Assembly (NCBI GenBank): GCA_023145975.1
Contig: JAGLCZ010000314.1
Coordinates: 1-12,554 of the forward strand
Source: Candidatus Hydrogenedentota bacterium
Lineage (GTDB): Bacteria; Hydrogenedentota; Hydrogenedentia; Hydrogenedentales; CAITNO01
Length of the DNA stretch: 12,554 nucleotides
Reading direction: 5' to 3'
This document shows, in pieces, positions 1 through 6,305 of this stretch. The notes below the pieces were generated by a model. The model searched no databases and was not told the DNA's origin. It saw only the letters and a list, made by a program, of their open reading frames with translations. The first letter of the stretch is position 1. The number at the start of each line of letters is the position of its first letter. The position numbers and the translations under genes are program-made.

Positions 1-257
1 CATGTCCTTATTATAGCATAACTAGTACTTAATGTCAAGTGTAATATTTTATTTTGCATGGCTATATATTGAAATTAATATAGCACCGTAAGTAACTAAA
101 CAGAAAAGAGTTATAGGGCAAATCGTTCCATTTTGGAAACACAATGTCCGACAAGAAACGGTGACTGCTATTTATCAATACTCTTATAATTCATGTATTA
201 AACAGGTGGCTGTCCCCTATTTCTATGTTAATACAAAATGTTCCTGCTGCAATGGCA

Positions 258-266
258 TGATATAAT
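258..266 (+). promoter_or_regulatory. Extended -10 promoter box upstream of lipoprotein gene
   Basis: TGATATAAT is a perfect TGn-TATAAT extended -10 element. It would place a transcription start near 272-274, giving a leader of about 20-25 nt before the ATG at 296. No good TTGACA-like -35 lies at the usual distance; TGTTCC at 239-244, with 16 bp spacing, is a poor match. Extended -10 promoters often work without a strong -35. This is inferred from sequence only. Confidence 0.5.
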
Positions 267-282
267 CTGATCGGTAAATACA

Positions 283-288
283 AGAGGG
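283..288 (+). promoter_or_regulatory. Ribosome binding site that favours the second ATG (296)
   Basis: AGAGGG lies 7 nt before the ATG at 296 but only 1 nt before the in-frame ATG at 290. Normal spacing therefore supports translation from 296. That start also gives a cleaner signal peptide beginning Met-Lys-Lys-Arg-Arg. Confidence 0.65.
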
Positions 289-295
289 TATGCAC

Positions 296-2104
296 ATGAA
301 GAAGCGCAGATATCTGTTTTACACTGTAATGGCCTTATGCATGGTGTTCATGGTGACGGTGTTTGCCGGATGCATGAAAACCATGGATGATCTTTATAAG
401 TCCAACGACATCCCGGAGGCTGAGCGTCTTGAAATTCTGCACAAGGATCTCAAAAAACTAGGAGGCAATCACCACGATGCGTTTCTGATGATTGGTGGCA
501 TTGGGAATGAGACATCAGTCCCTATCATTCTCAAAGCGCTCAAGCCCTATCTGACTCCTGGACCTCAAGTTTGTACGGCGGGGCACGGTCTGGAAGCATT
601 AGAAATGATTACCAACCATACTCCCGGAAAGGACTACGGTGATTGGGAAAAATGGTGGGAAATCCATAAGGGCGAAGACAGGGAGAAATGGGTACTTGAT
701 GGATTCAGAATTGCTGGATTGCCTGTTGCTTCGCCGCCAGATAAAGAATTTGTCAGTGCTCTGGTTCGTACACTGGCCAGTGAGGAGGAGCATCTTTGTT
801 TCAATGCCCGAAAATGCCTGGATGAAGCACCGAGGGACTTGGTAGAGGCATGTGTTACAGCCTGTTCTGCTTCTGATGACGAGCAGGACAGACTGGGATC
901 TGTTGCCTGGCTTGGTGAAACGGAATTGGTTTCCATGGGGTTGGAGGAGCACGATCCCGCAACTGAGGATGACGCAGAGATCCTCCGTGAGTTGGCTGCT
1001 GACGCTAATGCAAAGGTACGTGAGTCTGCATTGGCGAAGCTCAACTCTCACCTACGTGCCGCCACGATGGCGAGTGGAGACGATCTTGTGATCTGGAAGA
1101 AGACGATCGGCTCACATATAACAGTGGTTGCCGCTGGTCTTGATGAATCACACCTGCTTATAGGGCTGGAGGCTAAACCTCGGATGGGAACGAAATCTCA
1201 ACTCCTGAATTTTGACATAAACTCAAAGGAAGCGGACTGGGTGTTCGCGTGTCCGTCAGTAGTAAATAGTGTGCCTGTGTTGAGTGGGAACTCGATTTTC
1301 TTCTGCTGTGACGATGGTGCGGTATTATGCGTGAACGCCTCGACCGGTAAAGAACTGTGGCGACAGAAGACGGAAGGTCATCCGTGCTATCGACCCATGA
1401 ATAAGATCCTTCTGATTGAGAATATGGCGATAACTACGATGCGTCAGTATCTATGGGCATTCGACCGGGAAACGGGAAAGATCTGTTGGAAGCTTGACCT
1501 ACATCCATCCCAAAAAGATAGTCCATCCCAAGTCGGCTGTTTCGACTATGCCTCGGGTCACATTTTTGTGCCCAGCTTCGAGAACAAGATCCTGAAGGTC
1601 ACACCCAAGGGATCTGTCGTTGCAGAATACACGGCAGAGTCTAAGTATTCATACCGGATCAAAGCGTACGGCGACCGTATTCTCGCCACGATACGTGAGG
1701 GAAGTGAGGTCTACTACTGCGCTTTCACGCATGACCTCGAACTACTGTGGAAAACCGAGGTCGAGGAGATGACAACTGGTGGTGGTTCCTGTGTCATAAA
1801 TAACAAGATCATTGTTGGCATGGGAATGAGCACAATGGCTCTTGACATCACGACTGGTGAATGCTTATGGAAGGAGCCTGAAAATTTTCAGGATAAGGAA
1901 CCAACTGGTATTATTGGGGACAATTTCCTCACGATAGGATCTCGTTTCAGGCTTGAATTGAGGGCTGCAGAAAATGGTGAAGTCCGATGCACATACCCCG
2001 TGGAACCATTCCCTAGCACCCGTGCGCACGTTACGAGTGACCTGATTGCCATACCAGACATGGATGGGATGCTGTGGCTTCTGAAGATTCCCGAGGGGGT
2101 ATGA
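296..2104 (+). CDS. Lipoprotein with HEAT-like helical region and PQQ-type beta-propeller
   Basis: This is a predicted 602-residue exported lipoprotein of unknown specific function. A positively charged start (MKKRR) and a hydrophobic stretch lead to a lipobox-like FAGC with the lipidated Cys at residue 26, so it should be membrane-anchored outside the cytoplasm. Residues about 40-255 look alpha-helical and HEAT-like; one segment carries a DWEKWWE motif of the kind seen in planctomycete HEAT-repeat proteins. Residues about 280-600 form a BamB/PQQ-like propeller, shown by repeats such as VNASTGKELW, AFDRETGKICW and LDITTGECLW. Propellers of this type usually mediate protein contacts; none of the sequence shows bound PQQ or catalysis. 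The start at 296 is chosen over the in-frame ATG at 290 because of RBS spacing. It stands alone, convergent with the oxidoreductase gene. The -3 lipobox residue is Phe, slightly unusual. Confidence 0.85.
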   Translation: MKKRRYLFYTVMALCMVFMVTVFAGCMKTMDDLYKSNDIPEAERLEILHKDLKKLGGNHHDAFLMIGGIGNETSVPIILKALKPYLTPGPQVCTAGHGLEALEMITNHTPGKDYGDWEKWWEIHKGEDREKWVLDGFRIAGLPVASPPDKEFVSALVRTLASEEEHLCFNARKCLDEAPRDLVEACVTACSASDDEQDRLGSVAWLGETELVSMGLEEHDPATEDDAEILRELAADANAKVRESALAKLNSHLRAATMASGDDLVIWKKTIGSHITVVAAGLDESHLLIGLEAKPRMGTKSQLLNFDINSKEADWVFACPSVVNSVPVLSGNSIFFCCDDGAVLCVNASTGKELWRQKTEGHPCYRPMNKILLIENMAITTMRQYLWAFDRETGKICWKLDLHPSQKDSPSQVGCFDYASGHIFVPSFENKILKVTPKGSVVAEYTAESKYSYRIKAYGDRILATIREGSEVYYCAFTHDLELLWKTEVEEMTTGGGSCVINNKIIVGMGMSTMALDITTGECLWKEPENFQDKEPTGIIGDNFLTIGSRFRLELRAAENGEVRCTYPVEPFPSTRAHVTSDLIAIPDMDGMLWLLKIPEGV

Positions 2105-2202
2105 TTAACATATGTAGTTGATCGAAAGAGATTCAATCAAGGAAATCCAGGGACAGACTATGGAATAAATTGAGTTCTGCTGTTTTTTGTGTTCTGTTTT
2201 TC
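2105..2202. other. Convergent gap between lipoprotein and oxidoreductase genes
   Basis: This 98-bp gap separates two converging genes. It has T-rich runs (for example TGTTTTTTGTG and TCTGTTTTTC) but no strong GC hairpin, so I cannot support a classical intrinsic terminator. GAAATCCAGGGACAG at 2142-2156 partly matches, in inverted orientation, the motif at 210-223 on the other side of the lipoprotein gene. Confidence 0.45.
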
Positions 2203-3558
2203 TTACAGCACCCAGCCTTCCCGATATGGAGGATTGATATGTGCCGTTGCTTTAGCATTATCTTTGAACGATAGTGTTTCTGCATCCCAGCGGAGTGTAG
2301 TGCGTGGAAAACGTTTGGCAATGTTACCGAGGAGTGCTGTTTCAGTGAGCGGTCCGGAGTAACTGAAATCAGCCCCTGCGGGCGTACCATTTTGACAGCC
2401 CCGTACCCAGTCCATCTCGTGGGAATCAGGAACACGCTCAATGGTTTCCGGGGGCGGTGTAAACGCAGCCATCCGCTCTTTGGGAAGGAGACGCGGACTG
2501 TTGCCATAGGTACCACAGGTGAGCAGCCCTTCTTCGCCGATAAACAATGCCCCGCCTTCTCCGTCCCCGAGATCGCGAAGATTTTCTACTTCCGGATGGC
2601 GTGGAGGTTCCAGTCCATCGTACCAGGATACCGTAACAGGCGGCATATCTCCCCGTGCAGGAAACTGGTAACGCACAATGGTTGCAATAGGATGGGTTTC
2701 ATCATTGAGATTTGTACTGCTTGCTTCTATAGTTTCCGGTGCCCCCAGATTGAGCGCCCATACTACGGGGTCCAGGGTGTGTGCGCCGCGGTCGCCCATC
2801 ATACCGCACCCGAAATCCCACCAGCTACGCCATGTGCGTGGATGATACGTGGAATGGTAGGGGCGGTGGGGTGCAGGGCCAAGCCATAGATCCCAGTCAA
2901 GTGTATCGGGAACAGGCGGCATATCTTTTGGACGTGCTCCCAGCGGGGAGCTCCAATAGGCGTGTCCCCAGGGATAATAACTGAGACTGCACCAGGTAAC
3001 TACTTCATGTACTGCACCGATGGCACCTGCGGCGATCCATTCACATACCTGTCGTGCATCCTGACCGGAGTGCCCCTGGATTCCCATTTGGGTACATACG
3101 CCCGTATCCCTTGCCGCTTCGGCGAGTTTACGTGCTTCGAATACGTTGTGGGTCAGCGGTTTTTGGCAATACACGTGTTTTCCTGCCTGCATTGCTGCCA
3201 TGGCAATAACCGCATGGGTGTGATCAGGCGTGGCAATGAGTACAGCGTCTATATCTTTCTGCTGCTCCAGCATAACCCGGTAATCCTTGTATACTGCCGC
3301 CTTTGGATATTCCTGAAAAGTTTTTGCGGCATATTCGGAATCCACATCGCATAACGCCACAATATTCTGTGATTGCAGATTTCGTAAATTTGCTGCGCCC
3401 ATACCGCCGACACCGATGCCCGCAATATTCAGTTTTTCACTGGGTGCAGCATGAGCCGTTCCGCCCAGTACATGCCTTGGTACGATATGAAATAATGCTG
3501 CCGCTGTCGCTGTCTGCGCAGTTGCCCCGAGAAATTTACGACGATTAATCTGCTTCAT
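2203..3558 (-). CDS. Tat-exported Gfo/Idh/MocA family oxidoreductase
   Basis: This 451-residue protein belongs to the NAD(P)-dependent Gfo/Idh/MocA sugar-dehydrogenase superfamily. A twin-arginine signal (NRRKFLGA, Arg6-Arg7) and a hydrophobic stretch to about residue 33 predict export of the folded, cofactor-loaded protein. The Rossmann dinucleotide motif GIGVGGMG lies at 47-54. The family EKP motif appears as CQKP (131-134), keeping the Lys at 133 but replacing Glu with Gln. The substrate-site motif GDRGAHTLD has Asp256 and His260. The C-terminal half is the usual alpha/beta oxidoreductase domain. AAGGA lies 8 nt before the ATG. The gene follows the GH62-like gene by 18 bp, so co-transcription is likely and its substrate may be a released sugar. 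Some relatives are NAD-dependent glycosidases (GH109 type), so hydrolysis rather than net oxidation is possible. The exact substrate cannot be read from the sequence. Confidence 0.93.
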   Translation of the reverse strand: MKQINRRKFLGATAQTATAAALFHIVPRHVLGGTAHAAPSEKLNIAGIGVGGMGAANLRNLQSQNIVALCDVDSEYAAKTFQEYPKAAVYKDYRVMLEQQKDIDAVLIATPDHTHAVIAMAAMQAGKHVYCQKPLTHNVFEARKLAEAARDTGVCTQMGIQGHSGQDARQVCEWIAAGAIGAVHEVVTWCSLSYYPWGHAYWSSPLGARPKDMPPVPDTLDWDLWLGPAPHRPYHSTYHPRTWRSWWDFGCGMMGDRGAHTLDPVVWALNLGAPETIEASSTNLNDETHPIATIVRYQFPARGDMPPVTVSWYDGLEPPRHPEVENLRDLGDGEGGALFIGEEGLLTCGTYGNSPRLLPKERMAAFTPPPETIERVPDSHEMDWVRGCQNGTPAGADFSYSGPLTETALLGNIAKRFPRTTLRWDAETLSFKDNAKATAHINPPYREGWVL

Positions 3559-3576
3559 ATCCGAATTCCTTCTTCG

Positions 3577-4713
3577 TTAATTCTGTGCCAGCCAAAGTGC
3601 CCAGGGTAGAAAATCGTAATCAAAGTTATCCGGTGTCCTGGAGGCATCAAACGCCTGGAAGACCATTTTCAGTTTATAATTGTCAATCTCAAGATACTGA
3701 TCATAGCCGCTCCGTATCAATTCGGGATGACTTACCTGATTCAGAGCCACTGGGTTTCCTTCTTTGTCCCGCAGTTGAGGTGCATCTGCAAGGAATTTGT
3801 TGTCTGTGGGTTCCATTCGCGTCCAGGGACCCTCCAGCTGATCTGCTGTCATGGCAAACATAAATCGGTTTCTGCTGTCCCAGTAGTTTTTACGTGTTGG
3901 ATGTGAATACGCACCTTCCAGGAGTGCCAGATAGCGTCCGTCTTCTTTCACCCGATAGATATGACTGGCTTCGTGTAAATGCCACGGACCGATATCATCC
4001 TCTCCCTGTGCGGAAGCGGCAATTTCCTTTTTTTCCGGATTAAATCCGTCAGGAAAATCTTCCAGCGGGGACTCAATACGGAACATGCGGTGGGTGTGAT
4101 CGGTATAAAACAGGTGTGCTTTGGTTTTGTCGCAGATGATCCAAAAATCAATCCAGAATGGATTGGATCCGGCGCGTTCTTTCATAAATGCTTTTGGTTT
4201 TGACCATCCTTTTACATCTTCAATATCAGGATTAACCAGGTAAACCGGCTGCAGTTTATGTGCTTTGCCGAGATCTATATGACCGATAAGATACCAGAGG
4301 CGGTGCGGTTCAAAATAGAATACCTGTACGGCAATGACATCCTCTTCTACAACCTCTTTGAACAGGGTACGGGGCGCGGTGTTCAGTTCTTCCAGGGTTG
4401 CAGCCGCTACATAGCCCAAGCCGGTTTCATAGACACCTTCCTCCTTATGCGGCTTGCTCGTGTAGAACATATGATAGCGTCCCTTATGATAAACAATGGA
4501 GGGATCCTTGACGGCAATTGCATCAAATGCACCTGCAGGTCCGGGAGTAAATATAGATTCGCTAACGGTCCAGACATCGCTCATAATAACTTTCCTTTCT
4601 GTATTTTCTGCAGTAAGGGCTAAAGTAATGCCAACGAACAACAGTATCAGGAATACCGTTTTTCCTGTGAAAGTATTTTGAAATAAAATTATACGTTTGA
4701 TTTGTATGTTCAT
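3577..4713 (-). CDS. Exported GH62-like alpha-L-arabinofuranosidase
   Basis: This is a 378-residue predicted secreted five-bladed propeller glycosidase. GH62 enzymes remove arabinofuranose side chains from arabinoxylan or arabinan. The family pattern is visible: KDPSIVYHKGRYHMFYT (Asp70, candidate base), IDFWIICDKTKAHLFYT (Asp189, pKa-tuning Asp) and HEASHIYRV (Glu248, candidate acid). The spacing between the three acidic residues (119 and 59) is close to that of known GH62 enzymes. A hydrophobic segment at about 19-34 ending in LTA predicts a signal peptide or anchor. An in-frame TTG at 4725 would add four residues, but GGA sits 7 nt before the ATG at 4713, so I chose that. It is the first gene of a minus-strand pair with the exported oxidoreductase. 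A related GH43-clan enzyme is the main alternative. Assignment rests on motif recognition, not alignment. Confidence 0.82.
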   Translation of the reverse strand: MNIQIKRIILFQNTFTGKTVFLILLFVGITLALTAENTERKVIMSDVWTVSESIFTPGPAGAFDAIAVKDPSIVYHKGRYHMFYTSKPHKEEGVYETGLGYVAAATLEELNTAPRTLFKEVVEEDVIAVQVFYFEPHRLWYLIGHIDLGKAHKLQPVYLVNPDIEDVKGWSKPKAFMKERAGSNPFWIDFWIICDKTKAHLFYTDHTHRMFRIESPLEDFPDGFNPEKKEIAASAQGEDDIGPWHLHEASHIYRVKEDGRYLALLEGAYSHPTRKNYWDSRNRFMFAMTADQLEGPWTRMEPTDNKFLADAPQLRDKEGNPVALNQVSHPELIRSGYDQYLEIDNYKLKMVFQAFDASRTPDNFDYDFLPWALWLAQN

Positions 4714-4743
4714 CGTTTTTTCCAAATCCGTGATTTACTTTAT

Positions 4744-4754
4744 CTATGCCATAG
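4744..4754. promoter_or_regulatory. Palindromic operator-like site CTATGCCATAG
   Basis: CTATG-C-CATAG is a perfect inverted repeat around a single central base. It lies 31 bp before the GH62-like start codon on the minus strand and overlaps the first of two 20-bp direct repeats. Position and symmetry fit a dimeric regulator site, but an 11-bp palindrome can arise by chance. Confidence 0.35.
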
Positions 4755-4772
4755 TATCATTATTGGGAATTG
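4753..4772. repeat. Direct repeat copy 1 upstream of GH62-like gene
   Basis: AGTATCATTATTGGGAATTG matches copy 2 at 4791-4810 in 16 of 20 positions, with no gap. The shared pattern is AGTATCAT-NNN-T-N-GGAATTG. The copies are 38 bp apart in the same orientation, within 100 bp of the GH62-like start. Confidence 0.6.
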
Positions 4773-4790
4773 TACGTTAAATAAGTGTCC

Positions 4791-4810
4791 AGTATCATCT
4801 CTTGGAATTG
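4791..4810. repeat. Direct repeat copy 2 upstream of GH62-like gene
   Basis: AGTATCATCTCTTGGAATTG is the second copy of the repeat at 4753-4772 (16 of 20 identical). Differences sit in the middle of the unit, while both outer blocks (AGTATCAT and GGAATTG) are fully conserved. This is the pattern expected of a two-part protein-binding site. Confidence 0.6.
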
Positions 4811-4898
4811 GTATGCGCAGGTTCAAGACAAGTACGGTTTCGTAAAAAGTGAGCGCAGGAGTGCATATATTTTTTTAGTTCGGCAGCAATAAGTTACA

Positions 4899-4925
4899 AT
4901 GGTATACCCTTTTGTTCTATGGTAT
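4899..4925. repeat. ATGGTAT direct repeats, 20-bp period, upstream of GH16 gene
   Basis: ATGGTAT occurs at 4899-4905 and 4919-4925, exactly 20 bp apart (about two helical turns). Both copies share a C two bases upstream. They lie 100-127 bp before the GH16 start codon and may be activator sites. The first copy is part of the palindrome GGTATACC at 4901-4908. Confidence 0.3.
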
Positions 4926-5025
4926 TTGGAACGTAATTTTTTCTGTTGGGTAAAAAGATTACAGAGGACTGGTTAGCTGGACTGAAGGGTAGAAAGACAA
5001 CTGGAAATAAAAGAGAGGTATAAAA

Positions 5026-6264
5026 ATGATCGTAAGAATAGGTATGTTTTCCTTATCCCTTTTGTTGTTGGCTGGATGTCAGCATTCCCGTGTATCGGAA
5101 ACGATTGATCTGTTTGAAAGCTGGCATTTTGCGCCGGATGAGCAGGGCGTTGGTTTTGCTGAGGAATGGCATTCCCCTCAATTTGATGATTCTCAATGGG
5201 ATACTATTGATGCGGGATTGCGTTGGGAGGATCAGGGGTATCGGGAATTGGATGGTTTTGGCTGGTATAGGAAAAGGGTTGAAATTCCAGCAGGTTGGGA
5301 AGGGCAGGAAGTATGGATAAAATTCGGCGGGACCAATGATGCGTATACTTTATTCATCAATGGAGAAAGCGTAAGTTCTTTTGGTGCCGCGAACATTAGT
5401 TTTGCCAGCAAGCCCTCTTTTTCGAAGGTGACAAAATATTTGAATTATGGGAAGTCCAATCTCATTGTAGTACAGGTAAACGACTGGGGAAACAGCGGTG
5501 GTTTATGGCGATTGCCGATAGTGATAACCACCGATGCAAATGAAGTCAATAATCTATTCAAGCCCATGTCGGCAACACGATATACTCCGGAGGATTTAGG
5601 ATACCAGCTTTTTTGGGAGGATCAATTTGAGGGCGATACACTGGATAGTGAAAAGTGGGCGGTTAGAGGAGAGGGTCCCCGGGCGGTTGGTTTTGTTTCG
5701 TCCGAGGCAGTAAAAGTAAAAGACGGATTTTTGGAATTGGCAGCCTTTGTGAAAGATGATGCTATTCTGGTTGGTGCTGTTGGTACGCATAACCGTTTCA
5801 TGACGAAATACGGCTACTTTGAGTGCCGTGCACAGCTTCAGAAATCAGCGGGGAACTGGTCGGCATTTTGGATACAGTCCACGGGTATTTCCCAGGGCGA
5901 AGATCCCGCTGTCTATGGCGTGGAAATAGATATTATGGAGTACTTCAAAAAAAGTGGAGAAGATATCGTTTCCCACAATCTTCATTGGGCATACGGTCCC
6001 AATCAACAAACCGTAGGTGCTCTGGAAAGTAAGCGTGAGGGAATCAGTGAGGGCTTTCATACTTTCGCTGTAGAGTGGACCCCAGAGAAGTACGCATTTT
6101 TTGTGGATGGCTATAAGTACTACGAGGTTACACGCGCCATATCTCATGTTGAAGAATACATGATTCTCAGCATGGAACTGCCGGGTACTATGGAAGCATT
6201 AAAGGATGCGGTATTCCCGGACGTTTTCATTGTCGATTATGTAAAGGTGTACAAAAAGAAATAG
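5026..6264 (+). CDS. GH16 family glycoside hydrolase lipoprotein with N-terminal jelly-roll domain
   Basis: This 412-residue lipoprotein should cleave beta-1,3/1,4-linked glucan or galactan chains by a retaining mechanism. The signal peptide ends in the lipobox LAGC with Cys18. Residues about 28-168 resemble the galactose-binding-like jelly roll of GH2 enzymes (GFGWYRKRVEIPAGW, then TLFINGES and VVQVNDW), and are probably a carbohydrate-binding part. Residues about 190-410 are the GH16 domain. The catalytic motif EIDIME gives nucleophile Glu300, assisting Asp302 and acid/base Glu305, in the ExDxxE spacing. YGYFECRAQL and GNWSAFWIQS are typical GH16 strands, and it ends in FIVDYVKVY, the usual final strand. 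The RBS GAGAGG lies 7 nt before the ATG. It is transcribed away from the GH62-like gene. The substrate (laminarin, mixed-linkage glucan, agar or other) cannot be decided from motifs alone. Confidence 0.93.
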   Translation: MIVRIGMFSLSLLLLAGCQHSRVSETIDLFESWHFAPDEQGVGFAEEWHSPQFDDSQWDTIDAGLRWEDQGYRELDGFGWYRKRVEIPAGWEGQEVWIKFGGTNDAYTLFINGESVSSFGAANISFASKPSFSKVTKYLNYGKSNLIVVQVNDWGNSGGLWRLPIVITTDANEVNNLFKPMSATRYTPEDLGYQLFWEDQFEGDTLDSEKWAVRGEGPRAVGFVSSEAVKVKDGFLELAAFVKDDAILVGAVGTHNRFMTKYGYFECRAQLQKSAGNWSAFWIQSTGISQGEDPAVYGVEIDIMEYFKKSGEDIVSHNLHWAYGPNQQTVGALESKREGISEGFHTFAVEWTPEKYAFFVDGYKYYEVTRAISHVEEYMILSMELPGTMEALKDAVFPDVFIVDYVKVYKKK

Positions 6265-6269
6265 ATTTT

Positions 6270-6289
6270 AGATACAGGAAATTGTATTT
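6270..6289. terminator. Weak hairpin in convergent gap
   Basis: AGATACA and TGTATTT pair over 7 bp (one G-T) around a GGAAAT loop, 6 bp after the GH16 stop codon. The stem is AT-rich and lacks a proper T-tract after it, so termination is only a possibility. The PepSY-like gene ends on the other strand at 6306. Confidence 0.25.
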
Positions 6290-6305
6290 GTGCTGCGGGA
6301 GACTA

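Larger units (their letters stand above)
1..289. other. AT-rich intergenic region, no gene seen
   Basis: I see no convincing coding region or structural RNA here. The stretch is clearly more AT-rich than the genes to its right. It contains a promoter-like extended -10 box at 258-266 and a motif at 204-223 (GGTGGCTGTCCCC followed by TATTTC). From memory, that motif resembles the GGGGACAGCCACC-type sequences found near REP-associated Y1 transposases in many environmental genomes; this was not checked. No transposase is visible in the window. Confidence 0.6.
4714..5025. other. Divergent regulatory region between GH62-like and GH16 genes
   Basis: This gene-free 312-bp stretch must carry promoters for both directions. 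It holds an 11-bp palindrome at 4744-4754, two 20-bp direct repeats at 4753-4772 and 4791-4810, and a second pair of short direct repeats at 4899-4905 and 4919-4925. A weak hairpin (GCGC/GTGC, 4 bp with one G-U pair) followed by a T-run lies near 4853-4876 and could act as a leader attenuator for the GH16 gene, but it is poor. No confident -35/-10 pair was found on either strand. Confidence 0.55.

Noticed and set aside
2392..3548. Several plus-strand reading frames opposite the oxidoreductase gene
   Set aside because: They are antisense shadows without RBS, domain motifs or coherent sequence; the minus-strand gene has clear family motifs throughout.
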